A program made the translations under genes and the position numbers. Under the pieces are notes generated by a model. That model searched no databases, was not told the DNA's origin, and saw nothing but the letters and a program-made list of their open reading frames with translations. A DNA stretch of 64,000 bases. Source: UBA7359 sp964523895 (GTDB taxonomy: Bacteria > Pseudomonadota > Gammaproteobacteria > Eutrophobiales > Eutrophobiaceae). Location of the stretch: the NCBI GenBank assembly GCA_964523895.1, contig CAZGBJ010000005.1, positions 56,795 to 120,794 on the forward strand, given 5' to 3'. Shown here piece after piece: positions 36,609 through 45,697 of this stretch. Every line of letters starts with the position of its first letter. Position 1 is the first letter of the stretch.

Positions 36609-37618
36609 TAAAACGTCTTTTACGACTCGCTTCACTTGTTTTATTCTTTTCTTTAACTACAGGTCTACTACTGTATTTTGACTACCAAAAGTTTTTGAAC
36701 ACACCATTTAATATCGAACAAAATTCCGTGTTTACTATTGAACCCGGCATGAGTTTTTCTGATTTAAATAAAAAACTTAAATTAAAAAAAATAACAGAAA
36801 AAAACAGGTATTTAGAAATATTGGCTCGCTGTTCAAATCGTGCTAATAAAATTAAATCTGGTGAATACAGTCTGACTCCAGGACTTTTGCCGGATGAACT
36901 TTTAAATATCTTTGTAACAGGCAAAGTTATTCAATATTCAATGACCTTGCTAGAAGGCTGGCAAACACATCAAATGCTAGAAGCGATAAAATCGAATGCA
37001 ATTTTAGAGAAACATTTAAATAGTTATAAACCTGATACTTTAATGAAAGAGTTAGCGTATTCAGAAGTTATAGCAGAAGGATTATTTTTTCCCGACACTT
37101 ATTTCTTTCCAAAAGGGACAAGTGATGTCGATTTTTTAAAAAGAGCTTATCAGCGATTAAAAGATGTATTAAATGAAGAATGGCAACAACGTGCTCCGAA
37201 TTTACCTTATCAAAGCCCTTATGAGGCTTTAATTATGGCTTCCATTATTGAAAAAGAAACCGGGTTGGCAAGTGAGCGTGGCACTATAGCCGGGGTGTTT
37301 GTCAGACGAATGGAAAAGAAAATGAAGTTGCAGACAGACCCGACAGTTATTTATGCTATGGGTAGGCAATTTAATGGCAATATACGAAAGAAGGATTTGG
37401 ATATTGATTCACCGTATAACACATACCGTTATAAAGGTTTGCCACCTAGCCCAATATCATTAGTTGGACGTGAAGCGATTTATGCAGCATTACATCCAGA
37501 AGATGGAAAATCTTATTATTTTGTTGCTAAAGGCGATGGATCACATTATTTTTCTGAAAACCTGGCAGAACATAATCGTGCCGTTGCAAAATATCAGTTA
37601 AAAAAGGGAAAAAAGTAG
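36605..37618 (+). CDS. mltG: Endolytic murein transglycosylase MltG
   Basis: MltG (YceG) cuts nascent glycan strands and is thought to set their length. The 337-residue protein has one N-terminal membrane segment (about residues 7-24), a LysM-like region (FTIEPGMSFSDLNKKL), and the catalytic domain with Glu in MASIIEKETGLASER. LQTDPTVIYAMG, YNTYRYKGLPPSPIS and HYFSENLAEHN complete the family pattern. It overlaps pabC and precedes tmk by two bases. Confidence 0.95.
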   Translation: MIKRLLRLASLVLFFSLTTGLLLYFDYQKFLNTPFNIEQNSVFTIEPGMSFSDLNKKLKLKKITEKNRYLEILARCSNRANKIKSGEYSLTPGLLPDELLNIFVTGKVIQYSMTLLEGWQTHQMLEAIKSNAILEKHLNSYKPDTLMKELAYSEVIAEGLFFPDTYFFPKGTSDVDFLKRAYQRLKDVLNEEWQQRAPNLPYQSPYEALIMASIIEKETGLASERGTIAGVFVRRMEKKMKLQTDPTVIYAMGRQFNGNIRKKDLDIDSPYNTYRYKGLPPSPISLVGREAIYAALHPEDGKSYYFVAKGDGSHYFSENLAEHNRAVAKYQLKKGKK

Positions 37619-37620
37619 TA

Positions 37621-38244
37621 ATGCAACAAGGCTTATTCATAACATTAGAAGGTGTCGAAGGTGCTGGAAAGAGTACTTTAATGGCTTATATCGCAGAAAT
37701 ACTTTCCGAAGCAGGAAATGACATTTTACAAACGCGAGAGCCTGGCGGCACAAAAACGGGCGAGCAAATTAGAGAAATACTTTTAGATAAAAAAAATGTC
37801 GCGGTAACAGATGATACCGAATTATTATTAATGTTCGCCGCCAGAGCGCAACATATTAATGAGGTGATTACTCCGGCATTGGCTTCTGGAAAAGTTGTGA
37901 TTTGCGATCGTTTTACCGATGCCAGCTATGCTTATCAAGGTGCTGGTAGGGGAATTGAGTTTTCACGTATTCAATCACTTGAAAATTGGGTGCAGCAGGG
38001 TTTAAAACCTAAGCTGACTTTATTATTTGATATTGATGTCGAAGCTGGCTTACGACGCGCGACTAATCGCAGCGAGACTGATCGCTTTGAGCAGGAGGAA
38101 ATCAGCTTTTTTGAACGAATACGATCATGTTATCTACAAAGAGCTGAAGGTGAACCTGAACGTTTTCGTATCATTGATGCTTCACAATCATTTGATCATG
38201 TTAAACAACAAATTCAGGATATTTTAAAAGAATATTTAGGCTAG
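37621..38244 (+). CDS. tmk: Thymidylate kinase
   Basis: Tmk phosphorylates dTMP to dTDP. The 207-residue protein has P-loop ITLEGVEGAGKST at residues 6-18, TREPGGTKTGEQIRE, the DRF motif (VICDRFTDASYAYQG) and a LID region with RRATNRSETDRFEQE. This is the form common to gammaproteobacteria. It sits between mltG and holB as usual. Confidence 0.97.
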   Translation: MQQGLFITLEGVEGAGKSTLMAYIAEILSEAGNDILQTREPGGTKTGEQIREILLDKKNVAVTDDTELLLMFAARAQHINEVITPALASGKVVICDRFTDASYAYQGAGRGIEFSRIQSLENWVQQGLKPKLTLLFDIDVEAGLRRATNRSETDRFEQEEISFFERIRSCYLQRAEGEPERFRIIDASQSFDHVKQQIQDILKEYLG

Positions 38245-38253
38245 TAGTTATCG

Positions 38254-39252
38254 ATGTTAAAAATCTATCCCTGGCAAAAAAAACAAAAGCAACGTTTGCT
38301 GGAATTACAGCAACAAGATCGTTTTCCTCATGCTTTGCTGCTATGTGGCCCGGAAGGAATTGGGTTGAGTCAGTTTGCTCAGACATTTGCTATGCAAATG
38401 CTGTGTTTATCAAAAGGCACTGATCCGGAAAATGCGTGTGGTACTTGCCAGAGCTGTCAATTATTTAGTGCAGGATCACATCCTGATGTGTCAATTATTG
38501 AACCGGAAGAAGAGGGCAAACAAATTAAAATAGCCCAAATTCGGGAGCTAATTGATTACGTTACCTTAAAAAGTTTTTCCGGAAATTTAAAAATCGCAAT
38601 TATTGAGCCCGCTGATGCCATGAATCGTGCGACGGCCAATGCTTTGTTAAAAACATTGGAGGAACCACCTCCTCAATCTATGTTATTCCTGTTGAGTCAT
38701 CGACCATCGAACTTGCCAATAACGATTAGAAGTCGTTGTCAGCGCATAGACTTTGACGCTGCTTATGATAAAACAGCGATAAAATGGCTCGATGAACAGT
38801 CTATTTCTTCTGACTTACCTGCAGAATTATTATTACGATTATCTGCTGGGGGACCGTTAAAAGCATTGAGCCTGGTTGAAGAGGGGCAATTGCAGCATCG
38901 TCAGGCCTTGCTTGAAGACTTGAAACTATTAAGTCGAAAAAATTGTGACCCAGTACAAATAGCTGCACATTGGCAAACATTAGGCGTTGAAAATATATTT
39001 GTCGCTTTAATGCGTTTAATTCAGGATCTTATTCGTCTGAAATTACTCCGTGAGCGAGCTAACTTGGTGAATTTTGACTTGAAAGAAGACTTGCAAGACC
39101 TTGTAAATTCATTAGACTTGATTGCGTTAGTCAGGAATTACGATTTTGTATTATTTAAATACCAACAATCGACTGCGCCAATGAATTACAATGTTTTAAG
39201 TCTGTTTGAGGAAATTGTAGTGAATTGGAATAAACCCGAAACAGCACGTTAA
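38254..39252 (+). CDS. holB: DNA polymerase III subunit delta'
   Basis: HolB is part of the clamp loader. The 332-residue protein has the degenerate P-loop of the family (LLLCGPEGIGLSQFAQTFA) and a zinc module CGTCQSC with a further Cys upstream. KIAIIEPADAMNRATANALLKTLEEPP with the SRC motif (TIRSRCQRIDF) is present. The C-terminal collar domain is less conserved. The tmk-holB-pilZ-tatD order matches Pseudomonas. Confidence 0.94.
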   Translation: MLKIYPWQKKQKQRLLELQQQDRFPHALLLCGPEGIGLSQFAQTFAMQMLCLSKGTDPENACGTCQSCQLFSAGSHPDVSIIEPEEEGKQIKIAQIRELIDYVTLKSFSGNLKIAIIEPADAMNRATANALLKTLEEPPPQSMLFLLSHRPSNLPITIRSRCQRIDFDAAYDKTAIKWLDEQSISSDLPAELLLRLSAGGPLKALSLVEEGQLQHRQALLEDLKLLSRKNCDPVQIAAHWQTLGVENIFVALMRLIQDLIRLKLLRERANLVNFDLKEDLQDLVNSLDLIALVRNYDFVLFKYQQSTAPMNYNVLSLFEEIVVNWNKPETAR

Positions 39253-39273
39253 TAGTTTGTAGGAGTAACATAA

Positions 39274-39627
39274 ATGGCTGCAGGCCGTGATGCTAGACAA
39301 GGTATTTTATCTCTGACTATTAGAGATAAAAGTGCGCTTTATGCTTCTTATATGCCATTTGTAAAAAATGGCGGACTATTCATCCCTACCGCAAAAGCCT
39401 ACAAATTAGGCGATGAAGTCTTCATGTTATTAACCCTGACCGATAGTAAGGATAAATTGCCTGTCGCAGGTAAAGTTGTCTGGATTACACCAAAAGGCGC
39501 TCAAGGTAATAAAACTGCAGGAATCGGCGTTCAATTCAGTGAGCTGGATAAGGGTGCTACCCGTAGTAAAATCGAAAAATCACTTGCTGGCGCATTAAAA
39601 TCTGATCGTCCTACTCACACTATGTGA
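39274..39627 (+). CDS. pilZ: PilZ protein (type IV pilus assembly type)
   Basis: This 117-residue protein is the original PilZ, required for type IV pilus biogenesis. It shows SLTIRDKSALYASYMPFVKN, GGLFIPT and VVWITPKG, followed by GIGVQFSELDKG. It lacks the RxxxR motif of cyclic di-GMP-binding PilZ domains, so it probably does not bind that nucleotide, as known for the Pseudomonas protein. No pilus structural genes lie in the window. It sits between holB and tatD, the conserved position. Confidence 0.92.
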   Translation: MAAGRDARQGILSLTIRDKSALYASYMPFVKNGGLFIPTAKAYKLGDEVFMLLTLTDSKDKLPVAGKVVWITPKGAQGNKTAGIGVQFSELDKGATRSKIEKSLAGALKSDRPTHTM

Positions 39628-39675
39628 GCCTGATAGATAGCGCCCGTAACTAACTGAATAAATAGGCTTTTCCAC

Positions 39676-40440
39676 GTGTCGTCTCTGATAGATTCTCACT
39701 GTCATATCCCTTTATTAAGCGAAGATATGTCTGTTGATGATATATTAAATAACGCCAAAGAAAATGATATCTCCCACATGTTATGCGTTGCTATCGACCT
39801 TGATGGCTCCCCTGATATTATTGAATTAGCCAAGCAACATGAGATGGTCTCGGCTTCCGCCGGCATACACCCAAATACAGAGCTGGAAAAAGAAGCCTCA
39901 GTTGATGATATTTTGTCTTTAGCCAGCGCAGAAGAGGTCGTTGGAATAGGTGAGACCGGATTAGATTATTTTCGTAGCGAAGGTGATCTTGACTGGCAAC
40001 GTGACCGATTTCGTACACATATTGCCGCGGCAAAAGAGCTGAAAAAGCCCTTAATCATCCACACCAGGGAAGCAAAAGATGACGTTATCAGGATATTAAA
40101 AGAAGAGGGTGCAGACACGGTTGGTGGCGTTATGCATTGTTTTGTTGAAGATTGGGAAACAGCTCAAGCAGCAATGGATCTGAATTTCCTTATTTCATTT
40201 TCAGGAATTGTGACATTTAAAAATGCCAAAGACTTGCAAGCGGTGGCAAAGTTGGTGCCCCTGGATCAAATGTTAGTAGAAACAGACTCTCCCTACCTGG
40301 CACCGATGCCATTTCGGGGAAAAACGAACCAGCCTGCCTATGTACGTCATGTCGCTGAATTCATCGCTACACTAAAAGAATTAGAGTTTGATACTGTGGC
40401 ACAACAAACAAGTAATAATTATCATAAATTATTTAATTAA
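39676..40440 (+). CDS. TatD family metal-dependent hydrolase
   Basis: A 254-residue amidohydrolase-fold protein. Metal ligands are visible in IDSHCHIPLL, GIGETGLDYF, LIIHTREAKDD, MHCFVEDW and ETDSPYLAPMPFRGK. Family members are 3'-5' exonucleases or deoxyribonucleases; the exact paralogue (TatD, YcfH, YjjV) fits YcfH by gene order. The start is a GTG (SSLIDSHCHIP). It ends one base from the convergent aminotransferase gene. Confidence 0.92.
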   Translation: MSSLIDSHCHIPLLSEDMSVDDILNNAKENDISHMLCVAIDLDGSPDIIELAKQHEMVSASAGIHPNTELEKEASVDDILSLASAEEVVGIGETGLDYFRSEGDLDWQRDRFRTHIAAAKELKKPLIIHTREAKDDVIRILKEEGADTVGGVMHCFVEDWETAQAAMDLNFLISFSGIVTFKNAKDLQAVAKLVPLDQMLVETDSPYLAPMPFRGKTNQPAYVRHVAEFIATLKELEFDTVAQQTSNNYHKLFN

Positions 40441-40441
40441 A

Positions 40442-41581
40442 TCAAATAATTGAGAGTAATACCTCAAGTCCTTTATCTATTTTATTCTGGCTAGTATAAA
40501 AATGAGGAGAGAAACGTAATCCACCGACCCGATTTGCACAAATAACCTTCTTTTTCATTAGCTTAGCGTATAATTCTGTCATCTCCTTCGCTTCAATATT
40601 AAAGGTCACAATACCGGCAAAATGCGGTTTTTTTATCGGTGATATGAAATTTAATCCATTTATATTTTTAATATTATCAATAATATAACTTATATTATTA
40701 AAAATAAGTTTAGATATATTATTGATACCGATCTCATCTATAAGAGATAAACTGGCAGAGAATGCGTGAATCCCCAGCATATTTGGGCTGCCACATTCAA
40801 ATCGTTGCGCTGAATCAGCTACTTGCCAATCTTTGGCAGCATAATTTCCGACATCTTTAACCATATGCCAGCCAAATTGATGTAATTCCAATAAATCTCT
40901 TGTAGCCGCCTTACAATAGAAAAGGGCAATGCCTTCCGGCCCTAGCATCCATTTATGTGCATCAGCCATGACAAAGTCAGCATTAATAGCTTGAACGTCA
41001 AAAGGTAGGGCGCCTAGAGTCTGAATCGCATCAACGCAAAACAAAATGTTATTTGAGCTACAAAATTGACCAATTATTTCAAGATTAAGCCTACGGCCTG
41101 TCCCATATTGAACAGAACTAATTGTTATTAAACGAGTTTTTTTGTCACATGCGTCAATTAGCGCTTGTTCAGGAGAATCTGTATTTACAATATCAATTTC
41201 CCGAAATTCAACGCCATGTTTAGCCTGAGCAAGCCAAGGCAGACGATTAGAAGGGAATTCTTCATTACTACTGACAATATTGTCTCCAGAAAGCCATTTT
41301 AGGCCTGAAGCGACAACAGAAAGCGCTTCTGAGGTGTTTTTTAGTAGTGCAATCTCATCTAAGGAAGGCGCATTAATAAGTCGTTGTAGTTGGCCACGTA
41401 ACTTATTTTCAGTTTCAAGCCAGGAAAGATAGTTTTGTGCGCCAAACTGAGTATTTTCCTCTGCGAATGCTTTAACAGCATTGCTTGTACGTAAAGGCCA
41501 GGGCGATACTGCCGCATGATTCAGATAGATCATATGCTCATCTAGAGGAAATTCTTTAGAAATTAATTCATCAATGAGCAT
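40442..41581 (-). CDS. Class V aminotransferase / cysteine-desulfurase-like PLP enzyme
   Basis: This 379-residue protein starts with the family pattern IYLNHAAVSPWP. PLP is bound by Lys in MADAHKWMLGPEGIALFYC (about residue 211), with Asp in FCVDAIQTLGALPFD. The C-terminal part has VICANRVGGLRFSPHFYTS. Relatives include isopenicillin-N epimerase-like and SufS-like proteins. The typical SufS active-site Cys loop is not obvious near residue 335, so desulfurase activity is doubtful. Substrate unknown. Monocistronic. Confidence 0.82.
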   Translation of the reverse strand: MLIDELISKEFPLDEHMIYLNHAAVSPWPLRTSNAVKAFAEENTQFGAQNYLSWLETENKLRGQLQRLINAPSLDEIALLKNTSEALSVVASGLKWLSGDNIVSSNEEFPSNRLPWLAQAKHGVEFREIDIVNTDSPEQALIDACDKKTRLITISSVQYGTGRRLNLEIIGQFCSSNNILFCVDAIQTLGALPFDVQAINADFVMADAHKWMLGPEGIALFYCKAATRDLLELHQFGWHMVKDVGNYAAKDWQVADSAQRFECGSPNMLGIHAFSASLSLIDEIGINNISKLIFNNISYIIDNIKNINGLNFISPIKKPHFAGIVTFNIEAKEMTELYAKLMKKKVICANRVGGLRFSPHFYTSQNKIDKGLEVLLSII

Positions 41582-41652
41582 GGTATTGATATTAAGCCTG
41601 ATCTATAGTGTATTTAATGATTATATACACTATAGATGTAAACGCTAAACAT

Positions 41653-42081
41653 ATGAAAATATTATCTTTTACAATTTTGACATTATTTTCTTTATCGTCT
41701 TATGCGGTCGAATTTTATCGATGTATTGATGATAAAGGTAAAGTCCATCTTACTAATCTGGATAAATCCAGTCTTGACTCAAATTGTGTGGCAAAAGATC
41801 GCTACGCATTAATGCTTAATCAAGACTACTCAAATCTAGCTGATGAATTTAAAAAATATGAAACTAGAGTTGAAGAAATAGAAGAATTTGAATTAGAAGA
41901 AATGGATCTTTCCGTTGATTCTATGACGCAATCAGTCAAAGACGTTTTTGACCCAGATAAGGCATTTGACGAATTGATGTCAGCCACTGAAGACCGTGAT
42001 GATCCTTTTACAAGAGCCATGAGAGGACGCTCAAAAGCCGTAGAGAGCCTTATAGAACAAAATAAACCTAGTACTCCTTAA
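41653..42081 (+). CDS. Exported DUF4124-domain protein
   Basis: A 142-residue protein with a signal peptide (MKILSFTILTLFSLSSYA) and a short N-terminal DUF4124 module (VEFYRCIDDKGKVHLTN) found in many gammaproteobacterial envelope proteins of unknown function. The rest is acidic and helical, with Glu-rich stretches around residues 70-90. The frame is open upstream to 41608, but the ATG at 41653 gives a proper signal peptide. I cannot assign a role. Confidence 0.75.
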   Translation: MKILSFTILTLFSLSSYAVEFYRCIDDKGKVHLTNLDKSSLDSNCVAKDRYALMLNQDYSNLADEFKKYETRVEEIEEFELEEMDLSVDSMTQSVKDVFDPDKAFDELMSATEDRDDPFTRAMRGRSKAVESLIEQNKPSTP

Positions 42082-42129
42082 TACAGATACATACATATAT
42101 ATGCGCATAATGTATATTATGTTAAATAG

Positions 42130-43194
42130 CTAATTAATGTGGTTAAAGATAAACCCCAGTAATAATATTTGCGGTAAAGTCACTAACGGTAAGAATAAAG
42201 GAATAATCCAACGTCCTGTCACCTCTCTTAGTACCATTATTTCCGTATAGTCAGTCGCTACACCTGCCATAAGAAAAGTAAAACTATTACCTGGTGCACT
42301 AGCTCTTGTCAGTAAATCAGCAGCAACCGGTACAGTACCCTCAGAACAAACCTCTAATACTGTCGCAACTAACAAAGTAAGCCCTAATCCAATCAATGTC
42401 GGGCCAAAATACGTTTGAAAAATATCTAACGAAACAAAGGTACGTATAATTGATGCTAATATAATTCCCAGGAAAACCCATCGAAGTACCATGCGTGAAT
42501 CTTTTACACCTTGAAAAAGCATTTTATATAACCAGGAAAAAGAGAAATTGAAATTTTTAAGCGCTTTCCTGGCTTGCGGATAAAACTTATAACCTTCTGG
42601 CAATGAGATTCTATTGGGATTATCCGGTAACGTTTTAGTTTTAACTAATAATTCGAAAATTAAACCAGAGATAATTCCTATTAACATCGAGGCTAATAAG
42701 AATGTCACCACCCATTTAAAGCCAATTAATGCCCATAAAATGAGTGTTAAGGATACGGAATTCCATGGACTAGCGATCAAAAATGCCATCACCTGGCCTA
42801 AACTCGCACCACGATCGTATAGTTTTGCACCGACCATTAATATTCCGTGACTACAAAGATCAAGCAATACTCCGGCAAATGTTGCTCGCAAAATTCCTTT
42901 TATTCCATTTTTATTACCCAATAATGCAATAATTAATTCGCGTGGTATTTGTCCCAGCAAACCAATAAAGATGATGCCAATCAGAATACCCCAGGACATC
43001 GTATTGCCCAATGTGACACTTGAAGAGACAAAAGCATGTAAATAAGTGGACGAAGTTAAAATAGCTTCAGGCAATAAATAGATGAGGTACGACAATACAA
43101 TTATTGTTGCTGTACTAATCAACAAATAATCACGTTTGCTCCCTGTCTCATGACAAGACTGTTTTGGTGTTTCTTTAGGGCCACAACTTCTCAT
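42130..43194 (-). CDS. Permease of the UPF0718/DUF318 (YraQ/ArsP-like) family
   Basis: This 354-residue protein has at least eight hydrophobic segments in two halves separated by a charged loop (about residues 200-225). Repeated small-residue motifs include LCSHGILMVGAKLYDRGAS, LIASPWNS and VCSEGTVPVAADLL. This two-lobed layout with a polar GxxxC/S region fits the YraQ/ArsP permeases, some of which export organoarsenicals. No ars genes or regulators are nearby, so the substrate is unknown. Two N-terminal Cys residues (Cys4, Cys14) precede the first membrane span. Confidence 0.78.
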   Translation of the reverse strand: MRSCGPKETPKQSCHETGSKRDYLLISTATIIVLSYLIYLLPEAILTSSTYLHAFVSSSVTLGNTMSWGILIGIIFIGLLGQIPRELIIALLGNKNGIKGILRATFAGVLLDLCSHGILMVGAKLYDRGASLGQVMAFLIASPWNSVSLTLILWALIGFKWVVTFLLASMLIGIISGLIFELLVKTKTLPDNPNRISLPEGYKFYPQARKALKNFNFSFSWLYKMLFQGVKDSRMVLRWVFLGIILASIIRTFVSLDIFQTYFGPTLIGLGLTLLVATVLEVCSEGTVPVAADLLTRASAPGNSFTFLMAGVATDYTEIMVLREVTGRWIIPLFLPLVTLPQILLLGFIFNHIN

Positions 43195-43259
43195 ATTAAT
43201 TAATCAAATATTTCCTATATAATAATTTTATTTCAAATAAGAATAATAACATTCCTAAT

Positions 43260-44750
43260 ATGACATCATTACCTAAATATTGGCTTACAGCAGCCATAAT
43301 AATACATCTATTGGCAGCCTGGTTTAGCGTCGGTCATTACCACGATGACGAATATGCACAGATACTGAATTTTGCTACTTCCAAGATCGGCATGGATATG
43401 CAAAGCGAGTTGATGTGGGAATTTAAAGCCGGTGTACGTAGCGGTTTTCAGCCATTTATAGCTTTTGTACTATCGAAGGCTACGAGTTATGCCGGAATAG
43501 ATTCTCACTTTGTTCTGGCTTTTATTTATCGGCTTATAAGTGCTGCTATATCTTTGATCGCTACCGTTGTTTTTATTCAGTCCATTGCTAATGATATAAA
43601 TTCAAAAAAAGCATTTAAATGGACTGCTTTTTTTCTTTTATTCTCCTGGATACTGATTTTTACCAATGTCCGTTTTTCTTCAGAAGGCTGGGCTTGTTCA
43701 TTCTTTTTATTAGCGCTAGGTTTATATCGTTACCCTTCTCCCGCATCGATACAACGTTTTTTATTGGTTGGTTTCTTTTTTGGTCTTGCATTTTTAGCCC
43801 GTTATCAAGTGGGCTTCATGTTATTGGGTTTCGGTTTATGGATGCTGTTCATCAATAAACAAAAGCCTTTAAATATCTTCTTTATTTTATTTGCCGGTTG
43901 CTTCGCTTTGCTATTGGGAGCTGGCTTTGATTCGTGGCTTTATGGAGAACAGACAGTAAGTTCATTGAATTACTTTAAATTTCATCTAAGTGGTCTGTCT
44001 GGCGGTGGCATCAGCGCTGCTTTACCTGAGCCATGGTGGTTTTATATTTATTATTCTGCAGTGCAGCTCATCCCGCCTCTTACATTATTGTTGCCCATTG
44101 CTATTGCAGCCTTCTGGTTGTTTTTTCCTCGTCATCCTGTTACCTGGCTGACAGTGCCCTTTGTTTTATTTCATAGCTATTTTGGTCATAAGGAAATGCG
44201 CTATTTATTTCCTCTCCTACCTTTTGCGCCTGTCATGTTTGCCATGGCTGCTTTGAAAGCAGATGAAAAATTTAAGTTACTAAAGCGAAACTTCTTCAAA
44301 TATTTATGGCCCGTTGTATTCTGGATTTCATTCGGCGTGAATGTATTGTTGGTGATACTGACGCTTTCCTTGCCTGCCAGTAAAGAAGTCGCACTTTGGC
44401 AAAACTGTTTAACTCCGTTATCGATTGAAAACGAATCTGTATTGATGGTTTTAGATCAGGACGGTTCATATTCAGATCCGGCAGAATTAAACATGGATTT
44501 TTACAATACTAATAATCTCCAAATCATTTCCGTTAGAGATGAAAATCAGATTAACGAGATGTTAAAGCAATATCCTGACAAGCAAATGCTATATGCCTCA
44601 CGCAAGCGAAATCGTAGTCAAGAATTGGAAGATACTGGTTTATCTCATGAATTAATTTGCCAGGCCTTGCCTGACTGGATTTTAAAAATAAACATCAATA
44701 ACTGGACCTCTCGGACCAGCATGTGGCGAATATGGTCTATTAATAATTAG
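43260..44750 (+). CDS. Alg9-like (GT22) mannosyltransferase family membrane protein
   Basis: A 496-residue polytopic protein with about ten membrane spans. An early HYHDDEYAQI stretch sits where lipid-sugar glycosyltransferases keep an acidic catalytic motif. The motif FGHKEMRYLFPLLPFAP (about residues 307-323) is the characteristic HKE-R-F/L-P signature of the Alg9/PIG-B family. These enzymes add sugars from a lipid carrier outside the membrane. The bacterial substrate cannot be told from sequence and no glycan cluster surrounds it. Confidence 0.78.
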   Translation: MTSLPKYWLTAAIIIHLLAAWFSVGHYHDDEYAQILNFATSKIGMDMQSELMWEFKAGVRSGFQPFIAFVLSKATSYAGIDSHFVLAFIYRLISAAISLIATVVFIQSIANDINSKKAFKWTAFFLLFSWILIFTNVRFSSEGWACSFFLLALGLYRYPSPASIQRFLLVGFFFGLAFLARYQVGFMLLGFGLWMLFINKQKPLNIFFILFAGCFALLLGAGFDSWLYGEQTVSSLNYFKFHLSGLSGGGISAALPEPWWFYIYYSAVQLIPPLTLLLPIAIAAFWLFFPRHPVTWLTVPFVLFHSYFGHKEMRYLFPLLPFAPVMFAMAALKADEKFKLLKRNFFKYLWPVVFWISFGVNVLLVILTLSLPASKEVALWQNCLTPLSIENESVLMVLDQDGSYSDPAELNMDFYNTNNLQIISVRDENQINEMLKQYPDKQMLYASRKRNRSQELEDTGLSHELICQALPDWILKININNWTSRTSMWRIWSINN

Positions 44751-44893
44751 CGGGGATAAATAGTATCTTATTGATTTAAATAATATTTATTGTCTTTCAT
44801 TTGTTTTCTTTTTTACCTTAAGCTCGGCCTCATTTTTGCATTCTTTATTGTTTTCCTACCACATTTAATAGGGATATTGATTTAACTTAGCTA

Positions 44894-45568
44894 ATGAGCC
44901 ACAAAAATAAAGCAGCAATTAAGCCAAAGAAGAAGAAAACAATTAACTTATACGACATGTATGAGGAAAAGCGTGACTTTCCAAGAGTCAGCGTTAATGC
45001 TCTGGCAAAAATACATAAAAAAGGTGAATACGATCTTAATGCGATTTTGCATGATATATCTCCCGACGGAGTTCAATTGAGATGCAACCGAAAAACCGCA
45101 CATATGATTCATCCAAGCGGCAAATTCATAACTGATAAAACGGCACCTGAAGTTGTTTTAACATTTTCTTTATCCGTAGACGGTAAAGATAAAAACGTTA
45201 TTGTTCAGTCAAAAATATATTATTTTTCAATCATTGAAATTGATGTTGTTGCCTTAGGCGTAAAATTTAAACAATTTGAGAAATTTACTAGCCGCCATGT
45301 CGATGATTTCATCATGAAATCTATTGTGCCTATAGAAGAGAAAGTACTCGATATATTAGATACCCCTCATACTAGTGAAGATATTCTCGATCAAATGGAT
45401 GATGAAAATGTTGATTTGGATGACACGCTCAACCTGTTAAGACGAAAGAAAGCGATCGTTTCCTATGAAGATGATAAAACACGTAAATTTGTCAAGTTAG
45501 AGTCAGCTATCGAATCTATTTTTGAACGACTGCATAAAATAGAAAAGCGACTGGATAAAATTGCTTGA
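44894..45568 (+). CDS. PilZ-domain protein, probable cyclic di-GMP receptor
   Basis: A 224-residue soluble protein. A basic N-terminus leads to a PilZ domain (about residues 25-145) with both binding motifs: KRDFPRVSV contains RxxxR, and DISPDGVQL fits the D/NxSxxG box. It should therefore bind cyclic di-GMP. The C-terminal 75 residues look helical, with SAIESIFERLHKIEKRLDKI likely a coiled coil. The output is unknown. The window also encodes a diguanylate cyclase at 8.7-9.7 kb. Confidence 0.85.
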   Translation: MSHKNKAAIKPKKKKTINLYDMYEEKRDFPRVSVNALAKIHKKGEYDLNAILHDISPDGVQLRCNRKTAHMIHPSGKFITDKTAPEVVLTFSLSVDGKDKNVIVQSKIYYFSIIEIDVVALGVKFKQFEKFTSRHVDDFIMKSIVPIEEKVLDILDTPHTSEDILDQMDDENVDLDDTLNLLRRKKAIVSYEDDKTRKFVKLESAIESIFERLHKIEKRLDKIA

Positions 45569-45697
45569 TTCCAGTATCCCCTCTGTTTTAAATTCATTAA
45601 AAAACCGAGTGAGCTCTAAATATAGCCATCACTACTGTATTTATATGGGAAATGTAATAAGCTAAATCAAATAAAAACCTTTATAAAGGATGTGGTC

